Shown: positions 34,351 through 43,738, counted from the first letter of the stretch. The stretch is DNA of 64,000 bases from an uncultured Bacteroidales bacterium (GCA_902762385.1 CACWNQ010000003.1:62001-126000), one strand, 5' to 3'. Numbers and translations: made by a program. Notes: a model not told the origin generated them from the sequence alone.

Positions 34351-35691
34351 ATGATTACTTCAAGATTATATAAGAGGCTGGTCGTTGCCCTAGCTGTGGC
34401 GCTACTGATGCCGATTGCAGTTTTTGCACAGGATGATAAAGACAACGATAATGAGAAGTTGAACACTTTCTCTATCGACGCTGAACTGTTGACACGTGGT
34501 GAAATCAGGCAAGGCGGACTCCCCGACTCAGAAGACGACAACAATAACAGAGCTCAATTCATCCTTGAACGCACAAGGCTGGGTCTCGACTACGAACGAA
34601 CTTTCCTTAAAGCGCACATCACGGGGCAACACTCGGCCGTGTGGGGCCAAGCAGGAAAGGGCTCGTTCAACCTATATGAGGCTTGGGCGCAGCTCACTGC
34701 GCGCAATGGTCTCTTTGCCAAGATTGGTCGCCAAGTGCTCAGCTACGACGACGAGCGCATCATAGGTTCCAACGATTGGGCTATGGCTGCACTCTCGCAC
34801 GATATGCTGAAACTGGGATATGAGAACAACTCGCACAAGTTACACTTGATGTTTGCTTATAACCAAAACAGCGAGAGTGTGAACGGAGGTTCGGTGTACC
34901 GCGACGGTGACAAGCCTTATAAGACGATGATTAACCTGTGGTATCACTACCAGCACCCACGTGTGCCACTGGGCGCATCGCTGCTATTCATGAACATAGG
35001 CATGCAAAGCGAGTTAGACGCATACATAAATAAATCTCATTACCAACAACTAATTGGCACGTACCTCTCTTATAAACCCAATAACTGGAGTGCCGAAGGC
35101 TCGTTCTATTACCAATTCGGCAGGAATGAGTACGACATGAATATTTCGGCATGGATGGCAAGCGTGAAAGCCACCTATTCACCATCCCTGCAATGGCAAC
35201 TCACTGCCGGATACGATATCTTGAGTGGCGATCCATTCTTTGCCGTTCCTCCAGGAGGCAATATAGGTTTAGGGCTTGTTCAACACAAGACTATCAAGGG
35301 TTTCAGTCCAGTATATGGTTCTCATCACAAGTTCTATGGTGCTATGGACTTCTTTTATCTCTCGACCTATTATGACGGCTTCACACCAGGACTTCAAAAC
35401 TACTATGCTGGTGTTTGCTACCGCCCCATCAGTAATCTGAGTTTTGATGCTGTCTACCACTATCTTGCTATAGCGACTAACACTGATAACCTCGACAAGA
35501 CTTTGGGACATGAGTTTGAGTTTACGGCCTCTTACACTCCTATCAAGGAAGTGAGCTTGTCGCTGGGCTACAGTTTCATGCACGGCAGCAAAACCATGGA
35601 GGCCTTGAAACGCGTCGATAATAAAGGCAACCTCCACTGGGCTTGGCTTAACGTAATAGTTCGTCCACGATTCCTGCAAGTGAAGTTTTAA
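34351..35691 (+). CDS. Outer-membrane beta-barrel, alginate-export-like
   Basis: A 446-residue exported protein: signal peptide (VVALAVALLMPIAVFAQ), an early SIDAELLTRGEIRQGG strand, and alternating amphipathic beta strands to a terminal aromatic residue (RPRFLQVKF). ERTRLGLDYE, YEAWAQLTARNGLFAKIGRQ and the SYDDERIIGSNDW loop match the alginate_export-like porin family. It would be a substrate-specific outer-membrane channel of about 16-18 strands; the solute is unknown. The start at 34351 places the signal peptide directly; an in-frame TTG at 34330 is rejected. It precedes the SpoIIE-like gene by 56 bp, but co-regulation is unproven. Confidence 0.8.
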   Translation: MITSRLYKRLVVALAVALLMPIAVFAQDDKDNDNEKLNTFSIDAELLTRGEIRQGGLPDSEDDNNNRAQFILERTRLGLDYERTFLKAHITGQHSAVWGQAGKGSFNLYEAWAQLTARNGLFAKIGRQVLSYDDERIIGSNDWAMAALSHDMLKLGYENNSHKLHLMFAYNQNSESVNGGSVYRDGDKPYKTMINLWYHYQHPRVPLGASLLFMNIGMQSELDAYINKSHYQQLIGTYLSYKPNNWSAEGSFYYQFGRNEYDMNISAWMASVKATYSPSLQWQLTAGYDILSGDPFFAVPPGGNIGLGLVQHKTIKGFSPVYGSHHKFYGAMDFFYLSTYYDGFTPGLQNYYAGVCYRPISNLSFDAVYHYLAIATNTDNLDKTLGHEFEFTASYTPIKEVSLSLGYSFMHGSKTMEALKRVDNKGNLHWAWLNVIVRPRFLQVKF

Positions 35692-35711
35692 GTTTTACGG
35701 AATGCACAATT

Positions 35712-35741
35712 CTCTCCCCTCTAACTCTCCCCTCTCCCCTA
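35712..35741 (+). repeat. CT-rich spacer repeat
   Basis: Words CTCTCCCCTCTAACTCTCCC fill the spacer just before the ATG of the phosphatase gene; the same family as 24249 and 44480. Confidence 0.75.
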
Positions 35742-35747
35742 AAAACT

Positions 35748-37943
35748 ATGAAAAAGTTGTTGGCCAAGATAAAGAAACACCTGAACAGGCGCACATGGAT
35801 TACTTTGATTATTGTGTTTGCCGCATTGCTGCTAGAACTGTTCTCGTGGGCGCAATATTATTATACCAAGCAGCTTCTCGAAGACGAGCTTGAAAAGAAA
35901 GCTGCAATCGAGATGACCATGAAGGCCATCCTAGTTAAGAGTATGCTCAATACCACCGAACAGGTGCTAAACAGCCATGTGACCGAAATCACTAAACTTA
36001 CCAAAGACCCCGACGACATTCACGATGCCCTGCGCACGATAGTTGAAGCCAACGACTATTTCACGGGGGTCGGCCTGGCATTTAAGCCTGGTTATTACGA
36101 GGGGCATGACGAGCTCTATGAGCCTTGGGCTTTCAACACCAAAGATGGTGTGATGGTGAAAGATAATATTGCCATGAGAGGTGGGCACGACTACACTAAA
36201 TTCAAGTTCTACAGCGAACCCATGTCGACTGGAAAGCCATATTGGAGCGACCCTTACATCGACAGTGTTGAAACCCATTCATTTATCACCACTTATTCTG
36301 TGCCCATTATCGATAAAAATGGGCAAAAAGCGGGAGTTGCAGGCATTGATCTATCGCTTGAATGGCTCAGCGACAGTCTCAACAACCGTCACATGTATCC
36401 ATCATCTTACTGCTTGCTGCTTACCAATGATGCCAAGCTGATTTCTCAACCAGCCAAAAGTCACGCTCGTTATAAAGACTTTGATGATGCTATTAAGCTT
36501 ATCAATGACTCTACCGGCAGAGCACGCGTTGTAGCCAAAAGCAAAATCAAAGTGATAGAGTTCGACACTGAAGACGGCAAGGAAGCCTGCGTCTTTTTCC
36601 ACCACATGAAAGGCAACCCTCACTGGATGATTGCTGTGGTGTGCTACGACGACGAGGTGTATGCTGGCCTAAACGCCATACGCCTGAGGACGGGCCTGCT
36701 CATGCTGCTGGGATTCCTGCTGCTGGGATATATAATCTACCGATTCCTTAAAAACAACAAGCGCATGGCACAAAACGAACTGGAGCACGAGCGCCTGAAC
36801 ACCGAGCTGCAGGTAGCAAAGCGCATCCAGAGCGAGATGCTGCCACACGACTATATCACCCACGACAATTTCGACATTGCCGCTTCGCTGCTATCGGCAC
36901 GCGAGGTGGGAGGTGATATCTACGACTACTTCCTGCGCGACGACAAGTTGTTCTTCTGCATTGGCGACGCCAGTGGCAAAGGTGTGGCATCGGCTCTCAT
37001 AATGTCGGTGACCCACTCCATGTTCCGCTCATTTGGCTCACGCGAGAGCCATCCGGCACGCATCATGCAGAAGATTAATCAGGCTGTGTGCCACGGCAAC
37101 GACTCGAGCATGTTTGTCACCTTCTTCATTGGAGTTCTCGACCTGCCCACAGGACGTCTGCAATATTGCAACGCTGGCCACGACACACCACAGCTCATTG
37201 ATAATAAGGCTCGCGACCTTGATGTGAAATCTAATATTCCTCTCGGCGTTGACATCGACTGGTTCTATGAGGGACAACTAGCTGAGCTCAAACCAGGCAA
37301 CACACTATTGCTTTACACCGACGGCCTGACTGAGGCTATGGATGCCAAGCACGACCAGTTTGGCTTGCAACGGGTGAAAGACACGATAGAACAGCATCAA
37401 GGCGACACGCCACAGCAACTTCTTGATGCGCTGCATGCCATGTGCGCAGATTTTGTGAGTGGCGCCGTTCAAAGCGATGACCTCACCATGCTTGCAGTGA
37501 AGTTCATTCCTAAAGAAGAAGAAGAAATTATCTTGCACCGTGAGCTCACTATCGACAACTCGTTAAGCCATGTACCCGAAGTAAACGACTTTGTCAAGAG
37601 CTTTGGTGATGAACTGAAATTGGAGGAGAAAGACACACAAAATCTCAAACTTGCTATAGAGGAAGCCGTGGTCAACGTAATCAACTACGCCTACCCCACG
37701 GGCGAGAAGGGTGATATCAACATAGAGGCGACTGCAACCGCGACCAGTCTCAAATTCAAAATCATTGACACCGGTGTTGCATTTGCCCCTACCGACGCCC
37801 CCGATGTTGACACCTCGCTCACCGCCGAGGAGCGACAGATAGGCGGCCTAGGCATATTCCTTGTGCGACAGCTCATGGACACCATCAACTACGAGCGCAT
37901 CGAGGGCAAGAACGTGCTCACCTTGACAAAGAAACTATCATAA
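35748..37943 (+). CDS. Sensor, SpoIIE/RsbU-type phosphatase and RsbW-type kinase in one protein
   Basis: A 731-residue membrane receptor. A first membrane helix (about 16-36) and a second (about 310-331) enclose a periplasmic dCache-like sensor of some 270 residues. The cytoplasmic part starts with a coiled linker (LEHERLNTELQVAKRIQSE), then a PP2C/SpoIIE phosphatase (about 355-585: REVGGDIYDYF, IGDASGKGVASALIM, LLLYTDGLTE), and ends with an RsbW/SpoIIAB-like histidine-kinase-type ATPase (about 600-731: AIEEAVVNVINYAYP, IIDTGVAFAP, GGLGIFLV). Both switch activities in one chain would reverse phosphorylation of the STAS protein encoded 35 bp downstream. Confidence 0.92.
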   Translation: MKKLLAKIKKHLNRRTWITLIIVFAALLLELFSWAQYYYTKQLLEDELEKKAAIEMTMKAILVKSMLNTTEQVLNSHVTEITKLTKDPDDIHDALRTIVEANDYFTGVGLAFKPGYYEGHDELYEPWAFNTKDGVMVKDNIAMRGGHDYTKFKFYSEPMSTGKPYWSDPYIDSVETHSFITTYSVPIIDKNGQKAGVAGIDLSLEWLSDSLNNRHMYPSSYCLLLTNDAKLISQPAKSHARYKDFDDAIKLINDSTGRARVVAKSKIKVIEFDTEDGKEACVFFHHMKGNPHWMIAVVCYDDEVYAGLNAIRLRTGLLMLLGFLLLGYIIYRFLKNNKRMAQNELEHERLNTELQVAKRIQSEMLPHDYITHDNFDIAASLLSAREVGGDIYDYFLRDDKLFFCIGDASGKGVASALIMSVTHSMFRSFGSRESHPARIMQKINQAVCHGNDSSMFVTFFIGVLDLPTGRLQYCNAGHDTPQLIDNKARDLDVKSNIPLGVDIDWFYEGQLAELKPGNTLLLYTDGLTEAMDAKHDQFGLQRVKDTIEQHQGDTPQQLLDALHAMCADFVSGAVQSDDLTMLAVKFIPKEEEEIILHRELTIDNSLSHVPEVNDFVKSFGDELKLEEKDTQNLKLAIEEAVVNVINYAYPTGEKGDINIEATATATSLKFKIIDTGVAFAPTDAPDVDTSLTAEERQIGGLGIFLVRQLMDTINYERIEGKNVLTLTKKLS

Positions 37944-37978
37944 CAAACAAAACATTAACACACATAAATTACAAAATT

Positions 37979-38281
37979 ATGAAGACTACAATTAATGAAA
38001 TTGACGGCAAGCTGGTTGCCACGTTTGAGGGCGAGCTCGACACTGCCGCCGCTATCGAGGTAGAGAAGGATATGAAACCTCTCTACGACAACGAGGACAA
38101 GGACATCGTTATTGACTGCGAGAAGCTTGAGTATATCGCTTCGAGCGGATTACGCATTTTGCTCGGCATCCTTAAGAAAGCCAAGTCGCACGGCCACACC
38201 GTAACCCTCAAGGGCCTGAACGACGACATCAAGAACGTGTTTAAAATGACAGGATTCATCAACCTCTTTAACTTTGAGTAA
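37979..38281 (+). CDS. STAS-domain anti-sigma-factor antagonist
   Basis: A 100-residue STAS protein. The conserved phosphorylation site lies in EYIASSGLRILLG (about residues 50-62; the paired serines at 54-55). In partner switching, the kinase phosphorylates this serine and the SpoIIE phosphatase removes the phosphate, so the unphosphorylated form can release a bound target. The only candidate kinase and phosphatase here is the fused protein immediately upstream. No sigma factor or separate anti-sigma factor lies nearby, so the output is unknown. Confidence 0.93.
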   Translation: MKTTINEIDGKLVATFEGELDTAAAIEVEKDMKPLYDNEDKDIVIDCEKLEYIASSGLRILLGILKKAKSHGHTVTLKGLNDDIKNVFKMTGFINLFNFE

Positions 38282-38303
38282 TTATCGATTACCCACAAAT
38301 AAC

Positions 38304-38335
38304 AGAATGAGCAGCCTCTCCAGGTTGCTCATTCT
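38304..38335 (+). terminator. Terminator of the partner-switching operon
   Basis: AGAATGAGCA-CCT pairs with AGG-TGCTCATTCT around CTCC, followed by an AT-rich tail. Confidence 0.75.
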
Positions 38336-38356
38336 ATTATAGGCTTATAATAACGA

Positions 38357-38812
38357 TTATACGTCTTTCAACTTTGATATCTGCTCGTGAATCTTTGTGG
38401 TAAATCTCAATGGGTGACTTATGTATTTGTAGCTATTGGTTACCTCACCAGTTGTCACCACTACAGTACCATAATCAAAAATTCGCCCAGGAATTGACTG
38501 ATCGACCTGAACACCTTCACACTTCTTGAGCAACAGTTCATGCGAGTTACGGTTAATTATTCCACGCTTGAAAATTAGTCGATTGGTGGTCACAACATAC
38601 TGCCTGCCACCATATAACGAAATGGCCCAGAAAAGTGCAACTAGCAGTCCTACTCCACAAATGCATGCATTAATCCAAGTGTCGATTGGCAAGAAGAACG
38701 CGCAAAACGACACAAGAGCCAAAATAATTGGCCATGTGTAAATAATACAATGCTGTTTTGCCTCGTAAGTGACCTTCTCACCTTCCATCAAGTTCTTTTG
38801 AATATATCCCAT
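38357..38812 (-). CDS. Bacterial PH-domain membrane protein (bPH2)
   Basis: A 151-residue protein. After a short lead (NLMEGEKVTYEAKQH) come two membrane segments (about 25-41 and 47-65), then a bPH2/YdbS-like domain with YVVTTNRLIFKRGIINR, a LLLKKCEGVQVDQSIPGRIF strand pair, and DYGTVVVTT. This family's prototypes (YdbS/YdbT) are envelope proteins of unknown function, some with roles in antibiotic or cell-wall stress resistance. It is transcribed alone. Confidence 0.9.
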   Translation of the reverse strand: MGYIQKNLMEGEKVTYEAKQHCIIYTWPIILALVSFCAFFLPIDTWINACICGVGLLVALFWAISLYGGRQYVVTTNRLIFKRGIINRNSHELLLKKCEGVQVDQSIPGRIFDYGTVVVTTGEVTNSYKYISHPLRFTTKIHEQISKLKDV

Positions 38813-38850
38813 AAATATTATTTTAAAGAATGTTACTATATTTCTAGTGG

Positions 38851-38858
38851 CAAAGTTA
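38851..38858 (-). promoter_or_regulatory. -7 promoter element of the PH-domain gene
   Basis: The minus strand reads TAACTTTG 38 bp before the ATG. Confidence 0.55.
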
Positions 38859-38926
38859 TAGCAAAAAGGCAGAAAAACCTAATTAATCATAAATAATTGT
38901 AGGATAGTTCTGGTTTTCCTATTGAA

Positions 38927-38963
38927 AATGAGGGTGAGCCAAAAAACTTGGTTCACCCTCATT
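38927..38963 (-). terminator. Terminator of the lysine-fermentation operon
   Basis: On the minus strand AATGAGGGTGA-CC pairs with GG-TCACCCTCATT around an AAGTTTTTT loop; it begins 23 bp after the etfA stop. The T-run is short (TTTTC). Confidence 0.75.
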
Positions 38964-38986
38964 GTTATGCTAAGAAATAGGAATGT

Positions 38987-40003
38987 TTATTTCTCCATCT
39001 CTTTCTTAATGCGCTCGGTGAGCATGGGAACGATCTTGTGAAGGTCGCCCACGATGCCGAGGTCAGCAACGCTGAAGATGGGAGCAAACTTATCCTTGTT
39101 GATGGCGATGATGAAATCGCTCTCCTCCATACCGGCGAGGTGCTGGATGGCACCGCTGATACCACATGCCATGTAGAGCTGTGGACGAACGGTCTTACCA
39201 GTTTGACCCACCTGGCACTCGTGTGGCATAACGCCATTGTCGACCATTGCACGCGACGAGGCAACCTGTCCGTCGAGCACGTCGGCAAGAGCCTGCAACT
39301 TGTTGAAGCCTTCCTTGTCGTGAACACCACGGCCACCCGAAACGAGAATCTTGGCCTCGGCTATGTCGGCAATCTCCTTGTCGGCCTTGATGGTCTCAAC
39401 CACTTTAACCTTGAACTTCGAAGTGTCGAACTTGGGAGCAAACTCAGTGATAACACCCTTGCGGCTTGCGTCGCGCTCCATCTTCTGCATCACACCGGGA
39501 CGCACTGTCGACATCTGTGGACGGTTGTTGGGGCAAACGATAGTCGCCATCAAGTTACCACCAAATGCTGGACGAGTCATGCAGAATTCCTTCTCTTCAT
39601 CCTTAACAGGTTGAATCTCGAGCTTAGTGCAGTCGGCAGTAAGACCAGTCTTGAGGCGCGAAGCCAAGCGTGGAGCCAGGTCACGACCAATGGTTGTAGC
39701 ACCGTAAAGCACAATGTGAGGCTTGCGGTCGAGAATGATTTGCGACACAGCCTGCGAATATTGCTCGCTGAGGAAGTCCTTGAGTTCGGGAGTGTCGACA
39801 ACGATAACCTCGTCGGCACCAAACTCGATGAGTTCCTGAGCCTTATCTTTGATGCCACAGCCCAGAAGCATAGCAACAACTTTTTCTTCAAGCACATCGG
39901 CGAGGTCGCGAGCCTTGCCCAAAAGTTCGAAAGCAACGGGTTGGATTACACCTTCGCGTTGTTCAGCAAAAACGAATACGTTCTTAAAATCTTTCTTTTC
40001 CAT
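38987..40003 (-). CDS. etfA: Electron-transfer flavoprotein alpha subunit
   Basis: A 338-residue protein whose C-terminal FAD domain is clear: VSGGRGVHDKEGF, VASSRAMVDNG, QVGQTGKTVRPQLYMACGISGAIQHLAG and NKDKFAPIFSVADLGIVGD. It partners EtfB and passes electrons from NADH to butyryl-CoA dehydrogenase. In clostridia and relatives the Bcd-EtfAB complex bifurcates electrons to ferredoxin; whether this pair does so cannot be proven here. It is the last gene of the lysine operon. Confidence 0.95.
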   Translation of the reverse strand: MEKKDFKNVFVFAEQREGVIQPVAFELLGKARDLADVLEEKVVAMLLGCGIKDKAQELIEFGADEVIVVDTPELKDFLSEQYSQAVSQIILDRKPHIVLYGATTIGRDLAPRLASRLKTGLTADCTKLEIQPVKDEEKEFCMTRPAFGGNLMATIVCPNNRPQMSTVRPGVMQKMERDASRKGVITEFAPKFDTSKFKVKVVETIKADKEIADIAEAKILVSGGRGVHDKEGFNKLQALADVLDGQVASSRAMVDNGVMPHECQVGQTGKTVRPQLYMACGISGAIQHLAGMEESDFIIAINKDKFAPIFSVADLGIVGDLHKIVPMLTERIKKEMEK

Positions 40004-40016
40004 AGCTTCTTTACTT

Positions 40017-40799
40017 TTAGATGATGTGTTTCTCTTTCAGTTTATTAACGATAAGCTCAACAGCCTCTTCGGGAGTCACCTCGTGAACCTCACCGGGCTC
40101 CTTCATGGGTTTGGGGAATGAGCGGAACACCTTGGTAGGCGAGCCAGCGAGACCAAGCTTGCCTTCCTCAACGTCGATCTTGTCGGCGCCCCACACTTCC
40201 ACTTCCTTGTTATAGGCATCCATGATGCCGCTCACGCTCATGTAGCGAGGCTCGAAAGCCGAAGCGAGAACGGTCAAGAGGCACTTGCCTTCAACCTCAA
40301 GCACTTGCACGCTGTCCTCGTTCTCCTTGTGTACTAAGAGGTTACCATTGTCAAGACGCTTAGCATCGGAAACGTAGGTGATTTGTGGCAGGTCGAGATG
40401 CTCGGCGAGCTCAGGACCTACTTGTGCAGTGTCGCCATCGATAGCCTGACGGCCAGCGATGATGAGGTCGTAGTCAAGAGTGCGGCACAATCCTGAGAGG
40501 GCATAAGAGGTAGCCAAAGTGTCGGCACCTGCAAACTTGCGGTCACTCAAGAGGATAGCACGATCTGCACCCATAGCGAATGCTTCACGCAGGATAACAT
40601 CGGCCTGGGGAGGACCCATCGAAATAACAGTCACATGAGCACCACACTCGTCCTTGAGACGGAGAGCGAGTTCAAGACCGCCCTTGTCGTCAGGGTTCAT
40701 AATGCTAGGTACTCCATCACGAATCAAGGTGCCCTTTACGGGGTCGATCTTGATTTCAGTGGTATCGGGAACTTGTTTTACGCAAACTATAATATTCAT
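40017..40799 (-). CDS. etfB: Electron-transfer flavoprotein beta subunit
   Basis: A 260-residue beta subunit with MNIIVCVKQVPDTTEIKIDP, NPDDKGGLELALRLKD and the GRQAIDGDTAQVGPELAEHL block that appears in bifurcating-type EtfB sequences. It binds the second flavin, or AMP. Its leader on the minus strand is AGGAGGACACAAGATATG, a strong Shine-Dalgarno that is uncommon in Bacteroidota, and almost the same leader precedes kamE. It overlaps functionally with bcd, whose stop is 18 bp upstream. Confidence 0.95.
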   Translation of the reverse strand: MNIIVCVKQVPDTTEIKIDPVKGTLIRDGVPSIMNPDDKGGLELALRLKDECGAHVTVISMGPPQADVILREAFAMGADRAILLSDRKFAGADTLATSYALSGLCRTLDYDLIIAGRQAIDGDTAQVGPELAEHLDLPQITYVSDAKRLDNGNLLVHKENEDSVQVLEVEGKCLLTVLASAFEPRYMSVSGIMDAYNKEVEVWGADKIDVEEGKLGLAGSPTKVFRSFPKPMKEPGEVHEVTPEEAVELIVNKLKEKHII

Positions 40800-40817
40800 A
40801 TCTTGTGTCCTCCTTTA

Positions 40818-41957
40818 TTATTTAAATAAATGACCAGCAATTACCATGCGCTGAACCTCAGATGTACCCTCATAAATCTCGGTAATCTTAGCGTCGCGCA
40901 TCATGCGTTCTACAGGATACTCACGAGTGTAACCATAGCCGCCATGGAACTGAACGGCCTTGGTGGTAACTTCCATAGCAGTCTCGGCAGCAAAGAGCTT
41001 AGCCATAGCAGCGTCGGCGCTGTAAGGCAAGCCCATGTCCTTCTTCCAGGCAGCGCTGCGCACGAGCAAGCGAGCAGCCTCGACCTTAGTCTTAAGGTCG
41101 GCCATCTGGAACTGAGTGTTTTGGAACTTGGCGATAGCACGACCAAATTGCTTGCGCTCCTTGGTGTACTTAACAGTCTCGTCCATAGCGCCCTGAGCGA
41201 TACCCAGTGCCTGTGAAGCGATACCAATGCGACCACCGTCAAGGGTCTTCATTGCAATGCCAAATCCCTTGCCTTCAGCACCGAGCAGGTTCTCTTTGGG
41301 AACTTCGCAGTTCTCGAAAATGAGCTCGCAAGTAGCACTACCGCGAATACCCATCTTCAACTCCTTCTTACCAATTGAGAAACCAGGCATACCCTTCTCA
41401 ACGATGAACGCCGAGATACCCTTGGTGCCCTTCGACTTATCGGTCATTGCCATAACGATGAATACGTTGGCATAAGAAGCGTTGGTGATGAAAATCTTAG
41501 AGCCATTGAGAATCCACTTGTCGCCAGCATCAACGGCTGTGGTCTGCTGCATTGCAGCATCGGTACCGGCATTGGGCTCGGTAAGACCAAAGGCGCCAAT
41601 CCATTCGCCCGAAGCAAGCTTGGGCAAGTATTTCATCTTCTGCTCCTCGGTACCATGCTCCATGATAGGAGCGACACAAAGTGAAGTGTGAGCCGAGAGA
41701 ACTACACCAGTAGTAGCACATACTCTAGAGAGCTCTTCAACTGCCATGATGTACATCTGCACAGTGCCACCGGCACCGCCGTACTGCTTGGGCACGGGAA
41801 TTCCCATCATGCCCAGCTTACCCATCTTCTCAACAGTCTCGATGGGGAAGCGCTCCTGCTCGTCAACTTCGGCTGCAAGAGGTTTAACCTCCTTCTCAGC
41901 AAACTCACGAACCATCTGCAGGAACAGTTGTTCTGTCTTTGAATAGCTAAAATCCAT
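40818..41957 (-). CDS. bcd: Butyryl-CoA dehydrogenase (short-chain acyl-CoA dehydrogenase)
   Basis: A 379-residue acyl-CoA dehydrogenase that reduces crotonyl-CoA to butyryl-CoA with electrons from EtfAB. Family signatures are GAFGLTEPNAGTDA, WILNGSKIFITNA, FGRAIAKFQNTQFQMADLK and, near the end, EIYEGTSEVQR, where E363 is the catalytic base. Its place directly before etfBA supports a role as the electron-accepting oxidant in lysine and acetyl-CoA-derived butyrate formation. Confidence 0.95.
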   Translation of the reverse strand: MDFSYSKTEQLFLQMVREFAEKEVKPLAAEVDEQERFPIETVEKMGKLGMMGIPVPKQYGGAGGTVQMYIMAVEELSRVCATTGVVLSAHTSLCVAPIMEHGTEEQKMKYLPKLASGEWIGAFGLTEPNAGTDAAMQQTTAVDAGDKWILNGSKIFITNASYANVFIVMAMTDKSKGTKGISAFIVEKGMPGFSIGKKELKMGIRGSATCELIFENCEVPKENLLGAEGKGFGIAMKTLDGGRIGIASQALGIAQGAMDETVKYTKERKQFGRAIAKFQNTQFQMADLKTKVEAARLLVRSAAWKKDMGLPYSADAAMAKLFAAETAMEVTTKAVQFHGGYGYTREYPVERMMRDAKITEIYEGTSEVQRMVIAGHLFK

Positions 41958-41993
41958 ATATGTTTTTAGTTTTTAGTTATCAGTAATTAGTTT

Positions 41994-42830
41994 TTAATAT
42001 TTATAGAAACCTTCACCGGTCTTGCGGCCTAGGAGACCAGCGCGAACCATTTTTCTCAACAGTGGGTGAGGACGATACTTGGGATCGCCAAACTCGTTGT
42101 AGAGCACCTCCATAATGGCGAGGTTAACGTCGTTACCAATGAGGTCGGCGAGTGCCAATGGGCCCATTGGGTGGTTAGCACCGAGCATCATGCACTTGTC
42201 GATGTCCTCGGCACTTGCGATGCCGTCGGCGAGAATGCCAACTGCCTCGTTAATCATTGGGATAAGGATGCGGTTAACCACAAAGCCAGGAGCCTCGTTC
42301 ACGGGCACTGGAGTCTTGCCAATCTCGGTAGCGAGGTCGATGATGCACTTAGCAGTCTCGTCGCTAGTGAGCTGGCCACGAATTACCTCAACGAGAGCCA
42401 TGCGGTCGGCTGGATTGAAGAAGTGGCAGCCAATGAACTGTGCTGGACGGCTGGTGCAAGCAGCAATCTCGGTGATTGAGAGTGACGATGAGTTAGTAGC
42501 GAAGATAGTCTCGGGCTTGCAAATCTTGTCAAGCTCCATGAAAACTTCCTTCTTCAGCTGCATATTCTCAACGGCAGCCTCGATTACGAGATCGGCATCG
42601 GCAAATGTAGCGTAGTCGGTAGTAGTGGTGATATTGCCAAGCATGGCATCCATCGCCTCTTTAGTGATTTTACCTTTCTCAACGAGCTTGTTGTAGCCCT
42701 TAGAGATTGATGCCATAGCCTTCTCAAGGCTGGCATCGGTGCGGCTCTTCATGACAACAGGCATCTTGGCGGCAAACGCCTTGACGATACCCTTAGCCAT
42801 TGTTCCGGTTCCAATTACACAAATTTTCAT
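41994..42830 (-). CDS. hbd: 3-Hydroxybutyryl-CoA dehydrogenase
   Basis: A 278-residue Rossmann enzyme that interconverts acetoacetyl-CoA and 3-hydroxybutyryl-CoA with NAD(P)H. The nucleotide loop [10 protein letters not shown] (6-15), [14 protein letters not shown], catalytic His136 with Glu148 ([16 protein letters not shown]) and C-terminal [11 protein letters not shown] are all present. It is not strictly needed for the lysine route from Kal to butyryl-CoA, so its presence suggests a second path to crotonyl-CoA (see findings). Between it and bcd lies an AT-rich repeat spacer of GTTTTTAGTTATCAG-type words. Confidence 0.95.
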   Translation of the reverse strand: MKICVIGTGTMAKGIVKAFAAKMPVVMKSRTDASLEKAMASISKGYNKLVEKGKITKEAMDAMLGNITTTTDYATFADADLVIEAAVENMQLKKEVFMELDKICKPETIFATNSSSLSITEIAACTSRPAQFIGCHFFNPADRMALVEVIRGQLTSDETAKCIIDLATEIGKTPVPVNEAPGFVVNRILIPMINEAVGILADGIASAEDIDKCMMLGANHPMGPLALADLIGNDVNLAIMEVLYNEFGDPKYRPHPLLRKMVRAGLLGRKTGEGFYKY

Positions 42831-42859
42831 AGTGTTTTGTTATTTAATGATTATTGAAT

Positions 42860-43639
42860 TTATTTTCCAGTGAATTTAGCAGGACGCTTGTTGAGGAACG
42901 CATCCATGCCCTCTTTTTGGTCAGTAGTGGCGAAGCACTTGCCAAAGAGTTTGCTCTCAAGCTCGAGAGCTTCAGGAGCATTGAGGTCATAATTCTCATT
43001 CATGCTCAGTTTGGCCAGACATATAGCCATGGGAGCGCAGGCAACCATCTTCTTTGCCATCTCAATAGCTGCAGGCATAAGTTCCTCAGGCTCGTGGATA
43101 GAGTTTACTAAACCTATGCGCAATGCCTCATCGGCACGGATTATCTTGCCTGTGTAAATCATCTCCTTAGCATAGCCTTGACCAATGAGCTTGGGCAAGC
43201 GATAAGTACCCGAGAAACCTGGGATAATGCCCAATCCAACCTCAGGTTGACCAAACTTAGCTTTTACCGAGGCGATGCGTATGTCGCAAGCCATAGCGAG
43301 CTCGCAACCACCGCCCAATGCAAAGCCATTGACAGCAGCAATCACAGGAATGGGCAGCACCTCAATTTTGCGGAATACTGCTGCTCCCAACTTGCCAAAC
43401 TCGTATCCCTCTTGCTCATCAAGATGTGCCATCTCGCTAATGTCGGCACCAGCGACAAACGACTTATCGCCATCGCCAGTGATGATGAGCACGCGAGTTA
43501 CAGGGTCGATGCTGTCGACGAAGTTGTCAATCTCGCTCAAAATTGTTGAGTTGAGGGCATTAAGTGACTTTGGCGCCGATATTTTCAGGATAGTGATGCC
43601 ACCATCAAGGTTCTCAATCTTCAAGAAATTGTAATCCAT
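42860..43639 (-). CDS. crt: Enoyl-CoA hydratase (crotonase)
   Basis: A 259-residue crotonase-fold protein. The oxyanion-hole segment FVAGADISEM, ALGGGCELAMACD with Glu113, and FGQPEVGLGIIPGFSGT with Glu133 give both catalytic glutamates at the usual 20-residue spacing. It hydrates crotonyl-CoA to 3-hydroxybutyryl-CoA or runs in reverse. Its neighbour is hbd, as in classic butyrate operons. The spacer upstream (43640-43738) is an inverted-repeat, AAGTGTTAAGT-type element. Confidence 0.95.
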   Translation of the reverse strand: MDYNFLKIENLDGGITILKISAPKSLNALNSTILSEIDNFVDSIDPVTRVLIITGDGDKSFVAGADISEMAHLDEQEGYEFGKLGAAVFRKIEVLPIPVIAAVNGFALGGGCELAMACDIRIASVKAKFGQPEVGLGIIPGFSGTYRLPKLIGQGYAKEMIYTGKIIRADEALRIGLVNSIHEPEELMPAAIEMAKKMVACAPMAICLAKLSMNENYDLNAPEALELESKLFGKCFATTDQKEGMDAFLNKRPAKFTGK

Positions 43640-43644
43640 AACAA

Positions 43645-43737
43645 TGTTAAATGTTAAGTGTCAAGTATTGAAGTGTTAAGTGTTTACAAACCTCAAATAT
43701 TGAAGAAAAAAACTTAAGACTTAACACTTAAAACTTA
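43645..43737. repeat. Inverted-repeat spacer of TTAAGTGTTAAG words
   Basis: AAGTGTTAAGT (43671-43681) and ACTTAACACTT (43719-43729) form an 11-bp perfect inverted repeat within a spacer built from the same words. Confidence 0.8.
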
Positions 43738-43738
43738 A

